This document shows, in pieces, positions 37,561 through 50,400 of a DNA stretch of 64,000 nucleotides. Position 1 is the stretch's first letter, and every line of letters starts with the position of its first letter. The stretch is from Anadara kagoshimensis (Eukaryota; Mollusca; Bivalvia; Arcoida; Arcidae). The position numbers were made by a program, and so were the translations under genes. Under the pieces are notes generated by a model that saw only the letters and a program-made list of their open reading frames with translations, made no database searches and was not told where the DNA came from. The stretch covers positions 6,435,058-6,499,057 of the forward strand of contig CM037870.1 of the NCBI GenBank assembly GCA_021292105.1, read 5' to 3'.

Positions 37561-40500
37561 GTTATCAACCACATTTTGAGATAAACACCAAAACATCATT
37601 ACACCAATTTTTACAGATTAGTACATACAAAATGCACGAGTGGTCTTACTAAGCGCCTATTTTGGCTGATTTCTAGTGCTGAAAAACTGAGACAGTTTAA
37701 GGAATCATTACATATCATTATCAATGTTAATATATTTGTCAAAACACAAGAACATGATCATAATGATATTGTTATGTCTGTAAGAAAATGAACAATTCCA
37801 ACAATTTCAATTTCAAACATAAATTTTCTTTTGGAAAGTAGTAAGGAAAAAGTTGCTTTAGAACTGTCAAAACCTCCAAGAATCGAGAAAAAGTGAAAAA
37901 GAATAATAGCTTTCAGCATTGCATCATATCATAAATATGAAGTTATCATAACAAACATACCAATCCATGTCTAAACCAAAATCCCAAAGCATTATAAAAA
38001 CAAATATTACTAATATATATTTTAATATCATCAAGATTGTTAAACAATATATGCCATCAACACTGAAAATAAAATATTTAACTCATCCACTATACTTTGG
38101 TCTACCTCAAGTGCAAATTCTGGTCGATTTCGTTTGATACATATATATACTTCTAAAACTTAGTTTTATATTATTTTGAGGTAATTACTCATAAATATGC
38201 CGAATTTTCTAGTATTAGAAAGTTTATATGTATATTTCATGATATAATTCACTCATTTGACCTTTGACCTTTTTATGATCTTCAGTACCAAACCCTAGTG
38301 ATGATCTACACATTTCAAGAAATTATTTAAACATGAATGGCAGCCATTAAGGAAACTAACATCAAAAGAAGGTATAATAGTTCCTTATTTATTTATTCCT
38401 CGTTTTTGTCCTATCATCTATATACTTTTTAATAAAAAAGCGGATTTTGCCTTTAAACTACTGGTGATTCCCGTCCAAATCTCGGGATTTTATACTCAGT
38501 GGTGCCGATATGTATTTATCTGGTCTTGTTTGTCTGTTAAATCATTTATTGTTTTACATTCTTATTTGCATAGGATATTAAAAATGTTTTCAATTGCAAA
38601 TTTTTCTCTTTTATATTACTACGTTAAAAAGTGTATACGTGTTCGCTATGTCCATTTTGATAATCAGAGTAATCCAATTGTCACAAAATCAACAGCATCT
38701 TAGCACTAAATATTACTTAAACGCCATTGAAAACATCACATTCATATCGATTAAACATATGTCCTTAGTAATATTATTATCTGATGAAAATATTTATTTT
38801 ACTTCTGTTTTATTGTAACATTCAGAACATAACATATATTAATATTTTATATATAGCTAAAAGCTAAATCTCTACCTAGAGTACTCTCAGTACTTTGATT
38901 AATTTCTATATACATGTATATGATGTTTTGCAGACTGGCATAGTAAACTTGGTGGATATGATCTTTTCTTACATCTTCACAAATTTATGTTTCAAAAATT
39001 AATTATTCTACATGTATTTGGACAAGATTTTGGCAATATTTATCTTAAAATTTTGTTTATTTAACGTCATGCAGTTTTAAAAACAGCCATCACTATACAA
39101 TATGTTCTATTTATCTCAAAATTATTGCAAATAAAAGTTATATGTTTTTTGCAAGATAAGGGCACATTATGTCCAGGATATAATTAATTTTTTTTCCATT
39201 CAGTGACCTTTGACCTCATTTTTTGCAATGCGTCATCCACCCTGGCGTCTATCATATTCGATTAAATTCCATTAGCTTACATCTTTTGAATTTACCAAAA
39301 AGCTTCGAAGTCTCGGCTTTTCCAAAATAAATAAATAAATAAATAAATACTATACAAACGAAATCAATATCTTAGTCATGGAATTACACATGACCAAAAA
39401 TGTCTATTTAAAATTACAAAAATTAAAATCTAAATTAAAATCGGCTTCAAATATATTCATAATTATAACTCATAAAGATATAAAACTCTATTATGATTAT
39501 GAAGACCATTGCAACAAATATAGTCCAGATTTAGCATTTTCAGGATTAATTTTCAAATGAGTCAGTACCTTGGCTTTTAAACTTGATCAATGGTAAAAAA
39601 GCAGTGTAAGTAAAAACTCAAAATTGAAATGTAACAAATATAGAGGAAAAAGCTCACAATTCACAATGGCCTAAGCTCACATAAAGTTTTAAAAGTTTAT
39701 CAACAATACAGTTTTTATTGTCGAGTTCGACTTTGTCTTCGTGTTGAAAATCATTGCTTCTAAACATAAAAAAGTTATAGACAAATGTATATCAAATATG
39801 TAAAATCAAACAAAACACGGAATAAATGAATTAAGTCATGATCTTGACCCTTCACTCTGAACAAATTACAAGTTTCAGATCCTTAAAACGTCAAATATCG
39901 CATCATTTGAATGACCAAAGGTCATATGATTTTTTGTGAAAAAAGATTAAAAAGAAACGTAACAAGAAAATTCAGTGAATTAGTATTCCTTGGAATACTA
40001 TTTTAAGGGAATATTTCACTAATACATTCTTTACATAAGTTGCTTATTTCTCATGAATAGCTTTGAAATTTACTCCATACAAAGACTCCATAGAGAGTCC
40101 TCAAAAAGTGTAGGCTAAGAATATTGGCAAACCAACGTTGGTTTTTAATATGATTATATTTCCGTGCGCTCCAGTTTTAGGTAATTCCGTGCAAGGGACC
40201 CAAATAGTGCGTAACACAATATGCGGCCATGTGCTTCATTCAAAGATTTTTTAATAAAAAAAAAATAAAATTACAAATGTATGGAAACAGAGCCATGATA
40301 TTTTTATTTAGAAAGGCAATTACGTTTGGAATACGGTGATATGATATTCGCATAGTAATGATTACCTAACAAGCCTAAAGACCGAGGTCTTATTTTACTC
40401 CATGTACGCCACTTCAGGTATCATACAACAGTTTCGTATTTTCGTCCACGTCTAAACTTCAAAAATAATCAAGAAAATTGCCATAGCAACGACTTGTTGC

Positions 40501-40795
40501 CCTAACAACCGGAAAATGATGATTAAATCAAAAACATTAGAAAGGAAGATGCAGCGAAACGTACTTGAACATATAACTAGCGGTAAATTGTGTTGTGTGT
40601 GTACGAATCTACGGCCAGCTCATAATGGTCTCATGCGACATGTTAATAGTGCTATTTTGTACCTTTGACGAAACGTCATTTATCTCGAAAACGATCTGTT
40701 AAGGGTTGTTATTTTTCCCCATATTTTGTAGTATTTTAACCGAGCTTTTTAAACACCAAAAAATTGGACCTTATTTATATGTAGGGTTCCAAAAT
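37561..40795. other. Core of the foldback element, right part, no gene seen
   Basis: AT-rich sequence without a supported gene. It has an (aaat)n tract near 39325-39350 and two tgacctttgacct direct repeats (about 38260 and 39203) that look like nuclear-receptor DR1 half-site pairs but may be chance. Open frames of 60-79 codons are AT-driven. Confidence 0.5.
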
Positions 40796-43700
40796 ATAGC
40801 AGGTCCTTACGAAATCACGTAACAAAAGGGGGGTATGGTCCTTCTGAGCTCTCGTAAGACCCGTTCTACCCCTCTAGGGTTCTTGAAATTTTCACCAAAT
40901 GTTGCAATTGGATAGATCTACCCGTGGTTAAAAGCCCTAGATGGGGAAACGCATTTTCTCTGTGTACGCTACTTCAAACGTAACAGGTCCTTACGAAATC
41001 ACGTAACAAAAGGGGGGTATGGTCCTTCTGAGCTCTCGTAAGACCCGTTCTACCCCTCTAGGGTTCTTGAAATTTTCAACAAATGTTGCAATTGGATAGA
41101 TCTACCCGTGGTTAAAAGGCCTAGATGGGGAAACGCATTTTCTCTGTGTACGCCACTTCAAACGTAACAGGTCCTTACGAAATCACGTAACAAAAGGGGG
41201 GTATGGTCCTTCTGAGCTCTCGTAAGACCCGTTCTACCCCTCTAGGGTTCTTGAAATTTTCAACAAATGTTGCAATTGGATAGATCTACCCGTGGTTAAA
41301 AGGCCTAGATGGGGAAACGCATTTTCTCTGTGTACGCTACTTCAAACGTACAGGTCCTTACGAAATCACGTAACAAAAGGGGGGTATGGTCCTTCTGAGC
41401 TCTCGTAAGACCCGTTCTACCCCTCTAGGGTTCTTGAAATTTTCACCAAATGTTGCAATTGGATAGATCTACCCGTGGTTAAAAGGCCTAGATGGGGAAA
41501 CGCATTTTCTCTGTGTACGCTACTTCAAACGTAACAGGTCCTTACGAAATCACGTAACAAAAGGGGGGTATGGTCCTTCTGAGCTCTCGTAAGACCCGTT
41601 CTACCCCTCTAGGGTTCTTGAAATTTTCACCAAATGTTGCAATTGGATAGATCTACCCGTGGTTAAAAGGCCTAGATGGGGAAACGCATTTTCTCTGTGT
41701 ACGCTACTTCAAACGTAACAGGTCCTTACGAAATCACGTACAAAAGGGGGGTATGGTCCTTCTGAGCTCTCGTAAGACCCGTTCTACCCCTCTAGGGTTC
41801 TTGAAATTTTCACCAAATGTTGCAATTGGATAGATCTACCCGTGGTTAAAAGCCTAGATGGGGAACGCATTTTCTCTGTGTACGCCACTTCAAACGTCAC
41901 AGGTCCTTACGAAATGACGTAACAAAAGGGGGTATGGTCCTTCTGAGCTCTCGTAAGACCCGTTCTACCCCTCTAGGGTTCTTGAAATTTTCACAAATGT
42001 TGCAATTGGATAGATCTACCCGTGGTTAAAAGGCCTAGATGGGGAAACGCATTTTCTCTGTGTACGCACTTCAAACGTAACAGGTCCTTACGAAATCACG
42101 TAACAAAAGGGGGTATGGTCCTTCTGAGCTCTCGTAAGACCCGTTCTACCCCTCTAGGGTTCTTGAAATTTTCACAAATGTTGCAATTGGATAGATCTAC
42201 CCGTGGTTAAAAGGCCTAGATGGGAAAACGCATTTTCTCTGTGTACGCTACTTCAAACGTCACAGGTCCTTACGAAATCACGTAACAAAAGGGGGGTATG
42301 GTCCTTCTGAGCTCTCGTAAGACCCGTTCTACCCCTCTAGGGTTCTTGAAATTTTCACCAAATGTTGCAATTGGATAGATCTACCCGTGGTTAAAAGCCT
42401 AGATGGGGAAACGCATTTTCTCTGTGTACGCTACTTCAAACGTAACAGGTCCTTACGAAATCACGTAACAAAAGGGGGGTATGGTCCTTCTGAGCTCTCG
42501 TAAGACCCGTTCTACCCCTCTAGGGTTCTTGAAATTTTCAACAAATGTTGCAATTGGATAGATCTACCCGTGGTTAAAAGGCCTAGATGGGGAAACGCAT
42601 TTTCTCTGTGTACGCCACTTCAAACGTAACAGGTCCTTACGAAATCACGTACAAAAGGGGGGGTATGGTCCTTCTGAGCTCTCGTAAGACCCGTTCTACC
42701 CCTCTAGGGTTCTTGACATTTTCAACAAATGTTGCAATTGGATAGATCTACCCGTGGTTAAAAGGCCTAGATGGGGAAACGCATTTTCTCTGTGTACGCT
42801 ACTTCAAACGTCACAGGTCCTTACGAAATCACGTAACAAAAGGGGGGTATGGTCCTTCTGAGCTCTCGTAAGACCCGTTCTACCCCTCTAGGGTTCTTGA
42901 AATTTTCACCAAATGTTGCAATTGGATAGATCTACCCGTGGTTAAAAGGCCTAGATGGGGAAACGCATTTTCTCTGTGTACGCTACTTCAAACGTAACAG
43001 GTCCTTACGAAATCACGTAACAAAAGGGGGGTATGGTCCTTCTGAGCTCTCGTAAGACCCGTTCTACCCCTCTAGGGTTCTTGAAATTTTCAACAAATGT
43101 TGCAATTGGATAGATCTACCCGTGGTTAAAAGGCCTAGATGGGGAAACGCATTTTCTCTGTGTACGCTACTTCAAACGTCACAGGTCCTTACAAAATCAC
43201 GTAACAAAAGGGGGGTATGGTCCTTCTGAGCTCTCGTAAGACCCGTTCTACCCCTCTAGGGTTCTTGAAATTTTCAACAAATGTTGCAATTGGATAGATC
43301 TACCCGTGGTTAAAAGCCCTAGATGGGGAAACGCATTTTCTCTGTGTACGCCACTTCAAACGTAACAGGTCCTTACGAAATCACGTAACAAAAGGGGGGT
43401 ATGGTCCTTCTGAGCTCTCGTAAGACCCGTTCTACCCCTCTAGGGTTCTTGAAATTTTCAACAAATGTTGCAATTGGATAGATCTACCCGTGGTTAAAAG
43501 GCCTAGATGGGGAAACGCATTTTCTCTGTGTACGCTACTTCAAACGTCACAGGTCCTTACGAAATCACGTAACAAAAGGGGGGTATGGTCCTTCTGAGCT
43601 CTCGTAAGACCCGTTCTACCCCTCTAGGGTTCTTGAAATTTTCACCAAATGTTGCAATTGGATAGATCTACCCGTGGTTAAAAGGCCTAGATGGGGAAAC

Positions 43701-45543
43701 GCATTTTCTCTGTGTACGCTACTTCAAACGTAACAGGTCCTTACGAAATCACGTAACAAAAGGGGGGTATGGTCCTTCTGAGCTCTCGTAAGACCCGTTC
43801 TACCCCTCTAGGGTTCTTAAAATTTTCAACAAATGTTGCAATTGGATAGATCTACCCGTGGTTAAAAGGCCTAGATGGGGAAACGCATTTTCTCTGTGTA
43901 CGCTACTTCAAACGTCACAGGTCCTTACGAAATCACGTAACAAAAGGGGGGTATGGTCCTTCTGAGCTCTCGTAAGACCCGTTCTACCCCTCTAGGGTTC
44001 TTGAAATTTTCAACAAATGTTGCAATTGGATAGATCTACCCGTGGTTAAAAGGCCTAGATGGGGAAACGCATTTTCTCTGTGTACGCCACTTCAAACGTA
44101 ACAGGTCCTTACGAAATCACGTAACAAAAGGGGGGTATGGTCCTTCTGAGCTCTCGTAAGACCCGTTCTACCCCTCTAGGGTTCTTGAAATTTTCAACAA
44201 ATGTTGCAATTGGATAGATCTACCCGTGGTTAAAAGGCCTAGATGGGAAAACGCATTTTCTCTGTGTACGCTACTTCAAACGTCACAGGTCCTTACGAAA
44301 TCACGTAACAAAAGGGGGGTATGGTCCTTCTGAGCTCTCGTAAGACCCGTTCTACCCCTCTAGGGTTCTTGAAATTTTCACCAAATGTTGCAATTGGATA
44401 GATCTACCCGTGGTTAAAAGCCCTAGATGGGGAAACGCATTTTCTCTGTGTACGCTACTTCAAACGTAACAGGTCCTTACGAAATCACGTAACAAAAGGG
44501 GGGTATGGTCCTTCTGAGCTCTCGTAAGACCCGTTCTACCCCTCTAGGGTTCTTGAAATTTTCAACAAATGTTGCAATTGGATAGATCTACCCGTGGTTA
44601 AAAGGCCTAGATGGGGAAACGCATTTTCTCTGTGTACGCCACTTCAAACGTAACAGGTCCTTACGAAATCACGTAACAAAAGGGGGGGTATGGTTCTTCT
44701 GAGCTCTCGTAAGACCCGTTCTACCCCTCTAGGGTTCTTGAAATTTTCAACAAATGTTGCAATTGGATAGATCTACCCGTGGTTAAAAGGCCTAGATGGG
44801 GAAACGCATTTTCTCTGTGTACGCTACTTCAAACGTCACAGGTCCTTACGAAATCACGTAACAAAAGGGGGGTATGGTCCTTCTGAGCTCTCGTAAGACC
44901 CGTTCTACCCCTCTAGGGTTCTTGAAATTTTCACCAAATGTTGCAATTGGATAGATCTACCCGTGGTTAAAAGGCCTAGATGGGGAAACGCATTTTCTCT
45001 GTGTACGCTACTTCAAACGTACAGGTCCTTACGAAATCACGTAACAAAAGGGGGGTATGGTCCTTCTGAGCTCTCGTAAGACCCGTTCTACCCCTCTAGG
45101 GTTCTTGAAATTTTCAACAAATGTTGCAATTGGATAGATCTACCCGTGGTTAAAAGGCCTAGATGGGGAAACGCATTTTCTCTGTGTACGCCACTTCAAA
45201 CGTAACAGGTCCTTACGAAATCACGTAACAAAAGGGGGGTATGGTCCTTCTGAGCTCTCGTAAGACCCGTTCTACCCCTCTAGGGTTCTTGAAATTTTCA
45301 AATGTTGCAATTGGATAGATCTACCCGTGGTTAAAAGGCCTAGATGGGAAAACGCATTTTCTCTGTGTACGCTACTTCAAACGTCACAGGTCCTTACGAA
45401 ATCACGTAACAAAAGGGGGGTATGGTTCTTCTGAGCTCTCGTAAGACCCGTTCTACCCCTCTAGGGTTCTTGAAATTTTCACCAAATGTTGCAATTGGAT
45501 AGATCTACCCGTGGTTAAAAGCCCTAGATGGGGAAACGCATTT
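40796..45543 (-). repeat. Right arm: ~184-bp satellite, inverted, about 26 copies
   Basis: Reverse complement of the left-arm unit, spacing 184. Diagnostic variants of this arm: gtgatttcg preceded by ttgttac instead of ttgatat, and cctgttacg or cctgtgacg instead of cctgctacg. From about 42230 onward, unit types alternate in a 3- to 4-unit higher-order pattern defined by three sites (ctacttc/ccacttc, cgtaacagg/cgtcacagg, caccaaatg/caacaaatg). The segment 40796-42230 is less ordered. Confidence 0.95.
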
Positions 45544-46110
45544 TACGCCCTATGCGTAATTTCGTAATCACACTTAGAATCACGGTTCCTGTGGTCTTAA
45601 TATACAGGTGGTCTTTATAAAAAGTTGTGTGCAATAGCAGGTCGCCCTAAATATCAAATATTTATAAATGGAATGATATTAGGATTAACCGTATTTAAAT
45701 AAAATCGAATTGCCCGCTTGATGATATTTAAAAAATTGCGGGCTAGAATTGCGGGCTAGCTTCACACCAGTTTATTTTAAGACATCATAGAAACAACAAT
45801 ACGACATGTATATACGGTGTCTTGTGTCTTTAAAATGTTAAAACACAGAATTATTAAATTTTGAAGATAGGGAATATATGTAGTTAAGCAACATAGATTA
45901 CTAGCATCTTTAGACGCGTTTATCCTTCCATTTAACCTCATCTTGTCTTCACAACCTGAAAATATGTATTGGTAATTTCTTTTCACGAGTTTGCATTTTT
46001 TAAATAAATTAAATCAGGTATGATACGTGGTATGTGTAGGTAGAGGTGCTTATCCTTCCGAAGCATGCCGCGTTACCCCCCCCCCCCCACCCCACCCCCC
46101 CCCCCACCCC

Positions 46111-46467
46111 GGTTGTTGTTGTTGAATGTTGCTTAACGTCGCATCAGCAATTTTTTCAACTATTCGCGACGAGAATTACTTTATTAATCTCTAGAGATTA
46201 ATCTATGAACAAGTTTGTGTATTCATGTGAAGTGTGAGTTTGCTTTGTACCAACACGCACTCAGGGCGACTTTATTGTGCTAGCTCACCGAATCAGTATG
46301 CCGCAGACAACTCCTCCAGTTACATTATACTGACCGGATGAACCAGTAAAGGTCAACGGCAAGGAAAATTAACTTTTCCACATGTGGTCTGAGCGGGACT
46401 CGAACTCGCAGCGGTGAGAGACCCTTTATTTGTAGACTGACGTCTTATCCATTAGGTCACCGCGGCT
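46111..46467 (-). mobile_element. tRNA-derived SINE (Arg-tRNA-like head)
   Basis: Minus strand from 46467: GCCGCGGTGACCTAATGGAT, then AAGACGTC, and B box GCGAGTTCGAGTCCCGC, close to an animal tRNA-Arg in the A and B boxes but with a long insertion in the anticodon arm. The body contains gtctgcggcatactgattcg and ends gcgacgttaagcaac followed by an aacaac tail near 46125. These gacgttaa(a/g)c-type tails are shared with the copies at 50150-50378 and 63140-63295. It is a retroposed element, not a working tRNA gene. Confidence 0.7.
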
Positions 46468-46760
46468 TCGTTGCTTCCATAGTGAAGGTTAGCTTGTTCA
46501 AGCTTAATTTGCCACTATTCAACCTTTTAACATCACCATTTATATTAAATGAATGATAAAACTTAATTTCAAATACCTCATCCGTTGCAATTGTGGGTAT
46601 TTGTAGCTTTGCGTTTACTGAATTTTATTTATTTTTTAACTTTAAAATTTCAGATATTCACAGAATTAAATGTTCATTTATTTTACTAATTTATTTATAT
46701 CACTTGAAAATGTGCATTGTTTTGTCGCGGGTTTTCGTTATGTTCATGTTATACTCAGAT

Positions 46761-46976
46761 ACAGTACAGACCTGTCGAAAGTTTAACACTGAGCCATCGA
46801 AAAGTAATCGAAGTTCGACTTTCGAGTGGCGAAAAATTTGATCGCTAGTTGCCAAAAAGCTGACAAGAGATATATAGTACCTGCCGAAAAGATGTGGAGA
46901 TATAGCCAATCATGAGTCGAGATGAGCTGCACTAATTCGTTAGCTTAGCGTTAAACTTTCGACAGTCCTGTACTGT
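46761..46976. mobile_element. Tc1/mariner-like MITE, full copy
   Basis: Ends are inverted: TA then cagtacagacctgtcgaaag ttt on the left, aaactttcgacagtcctgtactg then TA on the right when spaces are ignored. The TA flanks fit a Tc1/mariner-type target. Length is about 216 bp, non-coding. Partial or divergent copies lie at 3622-3713, 6603-6720, 22181-22602 and 51088-51298. Confidence 0.75.
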
Positions 46977-47491
46977 ATATCTGTGAGCTTTCCTTATCAT
47001 ATCATTATTACCATTGTCATTAGCTAAGTTTTAATTTATATGACAATTAGTATTGTTAAAGTTATAAGATAGTTATAATTACTTATATTATCCAATGTTT
47101 TATACAAAGAAAACGACTTAATTAATTATATGTGAAATGCTATTCTGTTCAAATACTGTTGTTTTTCCGACAATCTTTTAACATTTTATTTAAAATAGAA
47201 ATATAGTTAAACAGATATATACCTTAAGACACCATCGATTTTTTTTTTAAAATCAGGAAGCCTTGTTGCTTCCTTTTCTATTACAATTATATGTACATGT
47301 ACTTAACATACATTATTCCAAATAACGGAAAAATATTAATTCCCCTGACTATCATTGTAATAATTCTCCTTATCCGCGGCCCCAGTAGCGTGGGAACTTC
47401 CATATCGATCGTGAAGTGTTATCTGGACCTAAACGACGGTGTAATGCAGAAAAGACAATAATTACACGTGGACAACAAACCCAGATAAAAT

Positions 47492-50400
47492 ATGCAAAAT
47501 ACGAACATATTGTCGATATGTTTATCGATGTTACAAATCTTTTACGTTTCATCGGAGCGTATTCTCGGTCAGGAACGTACGATGATTTCGATTTTGATGG
47601 AAATTCCGGGCGCTAATCATGAATTTAAGATCGAAGTTGAGCTGGAACTGAAGAATGTTTTTATCAAAAAGTACCCAAAGTGGAAATATACACATCAATT
47701 ACGAGGTCAGTGAAATCAACATTTAATTATAATCTATTATGCGCAAAGTAATGATTCAGCATATAGTCAAACAACATTGACCTTTCATCTGTTCATTAGG
47801 ACTACCGGTATCCATATAGGAGGATCCACCCAAAATATTGATAGTGTATGCACTAATACACGAAATTACATCCATGGGTCTTAAACCTTCGATCATTGAT
47901 TCTATTAACGGATATGTATTTGAAATGAGTCTTTTCCATGACGCAGATGACTCACTTCCATATAAATAAATTAAAGGTCAAGCGGACAGGTCAATGTTGT
48001 TTACCTAAACATGAATTCCCCAACTCTGTATTTGTAACACCTGTATTTTTGTTTATTAAATGTCCTTATCTCTGTCCTTCCTTCCGTCCACTTTATCTTT
48101 TACACTTAGGGTTATTTGTTTTGCTGTGACATTTGTAAATTACCTCGGGGAATATCTAGTTCTCAATAAGGTCTCTATACACGACAAATGTCATAATAGA
48201 CTCAATTAATGCCTTGATATGCAGTATGAATGATAGCACAGCGACACAAATTTATATTAAGAGACCGACCAATTCGACGAATTTATCCGTTTTTGACGGA
48301 TTTGTACCATAAAAACGGATAAACGGATATAATTAAAAGGTCAAATTAGACGGATATTCACTTTGTGACGGGATTTTTTAATTAAAATCACAAAAAAATA
48401 TTACTTTTTGTATGGAAATTGTACCAAAATCAAACATTTAACGATAAAAAGTATCTAATTAAACGTCAATCTTACGCACTAAAAATGTACCGATCTGGAC
48501 AAATAAATAAGATTGGTCAGCCTGGATCCTAAAAACAATGTCAAATTTCATTCAGAGAACTTAAATATTGCTGTGTTTGCAGTATTTGAAAGCGAAACCT
48601 TAACGTAATTATCTAAATGTATATAGCAGTGTTTTTTCTTGAAAAAAGTTCTTGATTTTTTAAAAAATTTATTGAGAAAAAAGGTGGAAAATATACTTTT
48701 CAAAATAAAAACATCACTTTAACTGAAAAAAAACTCAACTGTAGCGGAATGGTGCTTTTGACAAAAGTTTGAACGATGGTACTTACTTGAGGGAACAATA
48801 TCCTATCTTGCACAGAAACAAAATAAAAAAGTCGTATGTGCCTTAATCAGTCGTCGTAGTAATGATATGAGCAGTTAAACATGTATAATTATTTATATTA
48901 TGCATTTATTATAATAATGTCACTAGTAATGCTGAGTATGAATGTTCGTCTAATAATAGTTTACGTCGTCGTCATAAGGGCGGGTTTTACTCATAGCTGA
49001 TAACTGCAAGAGATTAAAAATTATACCATGCACTCTATTGTTATTTACATACTGAGCGAAATAAAGATGTCCATTTGAATATATTGAATTCACATCGAAA
49101 ATTGCAGCAAATTGCAAGCTTTCTAAATCACCATTTCAAAAGGTTTAATGCTATTTTCCAGCGATGCAACACTATCTAACCCCGAGCTGTTCAAAATGCA
49201 TGTAATTTTAGAGACTTTACAACCAGCGTCGACAAATTAAGTCTTTTTGGTCGTTTTCTATATAGTCAAATCACAACAGAATTTGTTTTGCTTAAAAACC
49301 ACTTAAAGGCTTCAATATACATAGCTACTGGTCATACACTAGATATCTTTTTTAGCTTACAATTCTTACGATATTCGCATTGCTAGGTGTCATCTAGTTT
49401 GTATTAATTTTATTCTGATCGACTATGTACCAACATAACCGTTTTGATTGCATAACTACAGAATGAATTTTTAGAAAAACAACAACGATCACAACTAGCT
49501 ATATTGATATTACTTTTCAGTAACATACTAGGCTAATGATGGCTAGTTACTAACTATGGGATTTAGAAATGACTGGTTTTATGACAATCTAAATAAACCA
49601 GCGATTGTACGACCTTCACTGTTACCATAAGCTTACTTTAGACCGAGTAATCAAATACAAGCATACCGGTCCATGTCCAAATCACAATCCCAAAGTAAAG
49701 TAAGAAACTGAAAACTGGCAAATAATGTTGGACCATTGAGGTCGAGTGTTCCGAAAAGGTAAGTAGATCTTCATTGTTTAGTACATTTATGGTATGGGCC
49801 CATTAACAAGTACATGTATTTGGAATATATTTATTTAAGCTTGATTATTTTATATTTACATTCAGGTATTGAAAGGCGGTGATCGTTTATTAGATGTGTA
49901 CGTAAAAGATCCAGATTTCCAAATAATAGACTCGCATATTTCAAAATCAGACGGAACAATAGAAAAACCGATAGATAGAGAAGGTATGATAAACTTTATG
50001 GGCATCATCACAGATAATCGACTACTACAGTAGCAGCTCAGTTGTTAGGCTGTTCGCTCTGTGTTTTGAGAGGTGCTAGAAGTTCCATCATATTAAATCG
50101 TTTGTTTACATTGAAGGTTCACATTGACTGAGTAGATGAGCATCTAACGACCATTACGGTTGTTCAGTTGGTAGTGTTCACTCTGTATGTGGGAGGTCGG
50201 AGTTCGATATCACGTGTCACGGTAAGTGTGACACACTAAAGAACCCTCTCCCTGCACATTGCCCTGAGTGCACTGCAAATGCCAACATTCCTACCAATTC
50301 AAAAATAGCTAGTGACGCCCCGATATAAGTGAAATATTCTTGTCTGGGACGTTAAACACCATTACTCAACTCAAAACTAATTTGCATCCTTAATCAACAT

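Larger units (their letters stand above)
29218..45771. mobile_element. Giant foldback-type element, 16.5 kb, with satellite arms
   Basis: The outer ~240 bp at each side are near-perfect inverted copies (29218-29460 and 45525-45771), starting actggtgtgaagctagcccg and carrying a doubled ctagcccgcaatt. Inside them lie two long arrays of the same ~184-bp satellite in opposite orientation (about 29440-32484 and 40796-45543), then a single-copy core (32485-40795). This is the architecture of Drosophila Foldback (FB) and Galileo elements: long inverted terminal repeats made of tandem subrepeats. No transposase frame was found in the core. A clean target duplication is not evident; both flanks share only a ttatt-type sequence. 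Known relatives are by structure only; family assignment is inference. Confidence 0.78.
45772..47491. other. Intergenic DNA before the p24 gene
   Basis: No supported gene. It contains a C-rich tract (46076-46110), a tRNA-derived SINE (46111-46467) and a full Tc1-like MITE (46761-46976). The 5' region of the p24 gene lies at the right end; no TATA box was placed. Confidence 0.5.

Noticed and set aside
38255-39215. Paired tgacctttgacct motifs (DR1 nuclear-receptor sites)
   Set aside because: Two matches in 1 kb of AT-rich transposon core, with no nearby gene. They may be chance or part of an old repeat.
29218-45771. LTR retrotransposon or Maverick/Polinton for the 16.5-kb element
   Set aside because: The terminal repeats are inverted rather than direct, and no integrase, protease, polymerase B or capsid-like frame was seen in the core.
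46071-46110. C-rich tract as a G-quadruplex or regulatory site
   Set aside because: It is a simple homopolymer-like run at the end of a SINE, a typical place for length errors. No supporting context.
46389-46467. Candidate tRNA-Arg gene on the minus strand
   Set aside because: A and B boxes are good, but the anticodon arm is disrupted by an insertion, and the sequence continues into a SINE body and tail.
47416-47616. Frame reading SRSGTYDDFDFDG upstream of the p24 GOLD region
   Set aside because: At first it looked like the N-terminus of the p24 protein with a frameshift. The neighbouring frame from 47492 gives a proper signal peptide and runs straight into PGANHEFKIEVE, so this one is an overlapping shadow.
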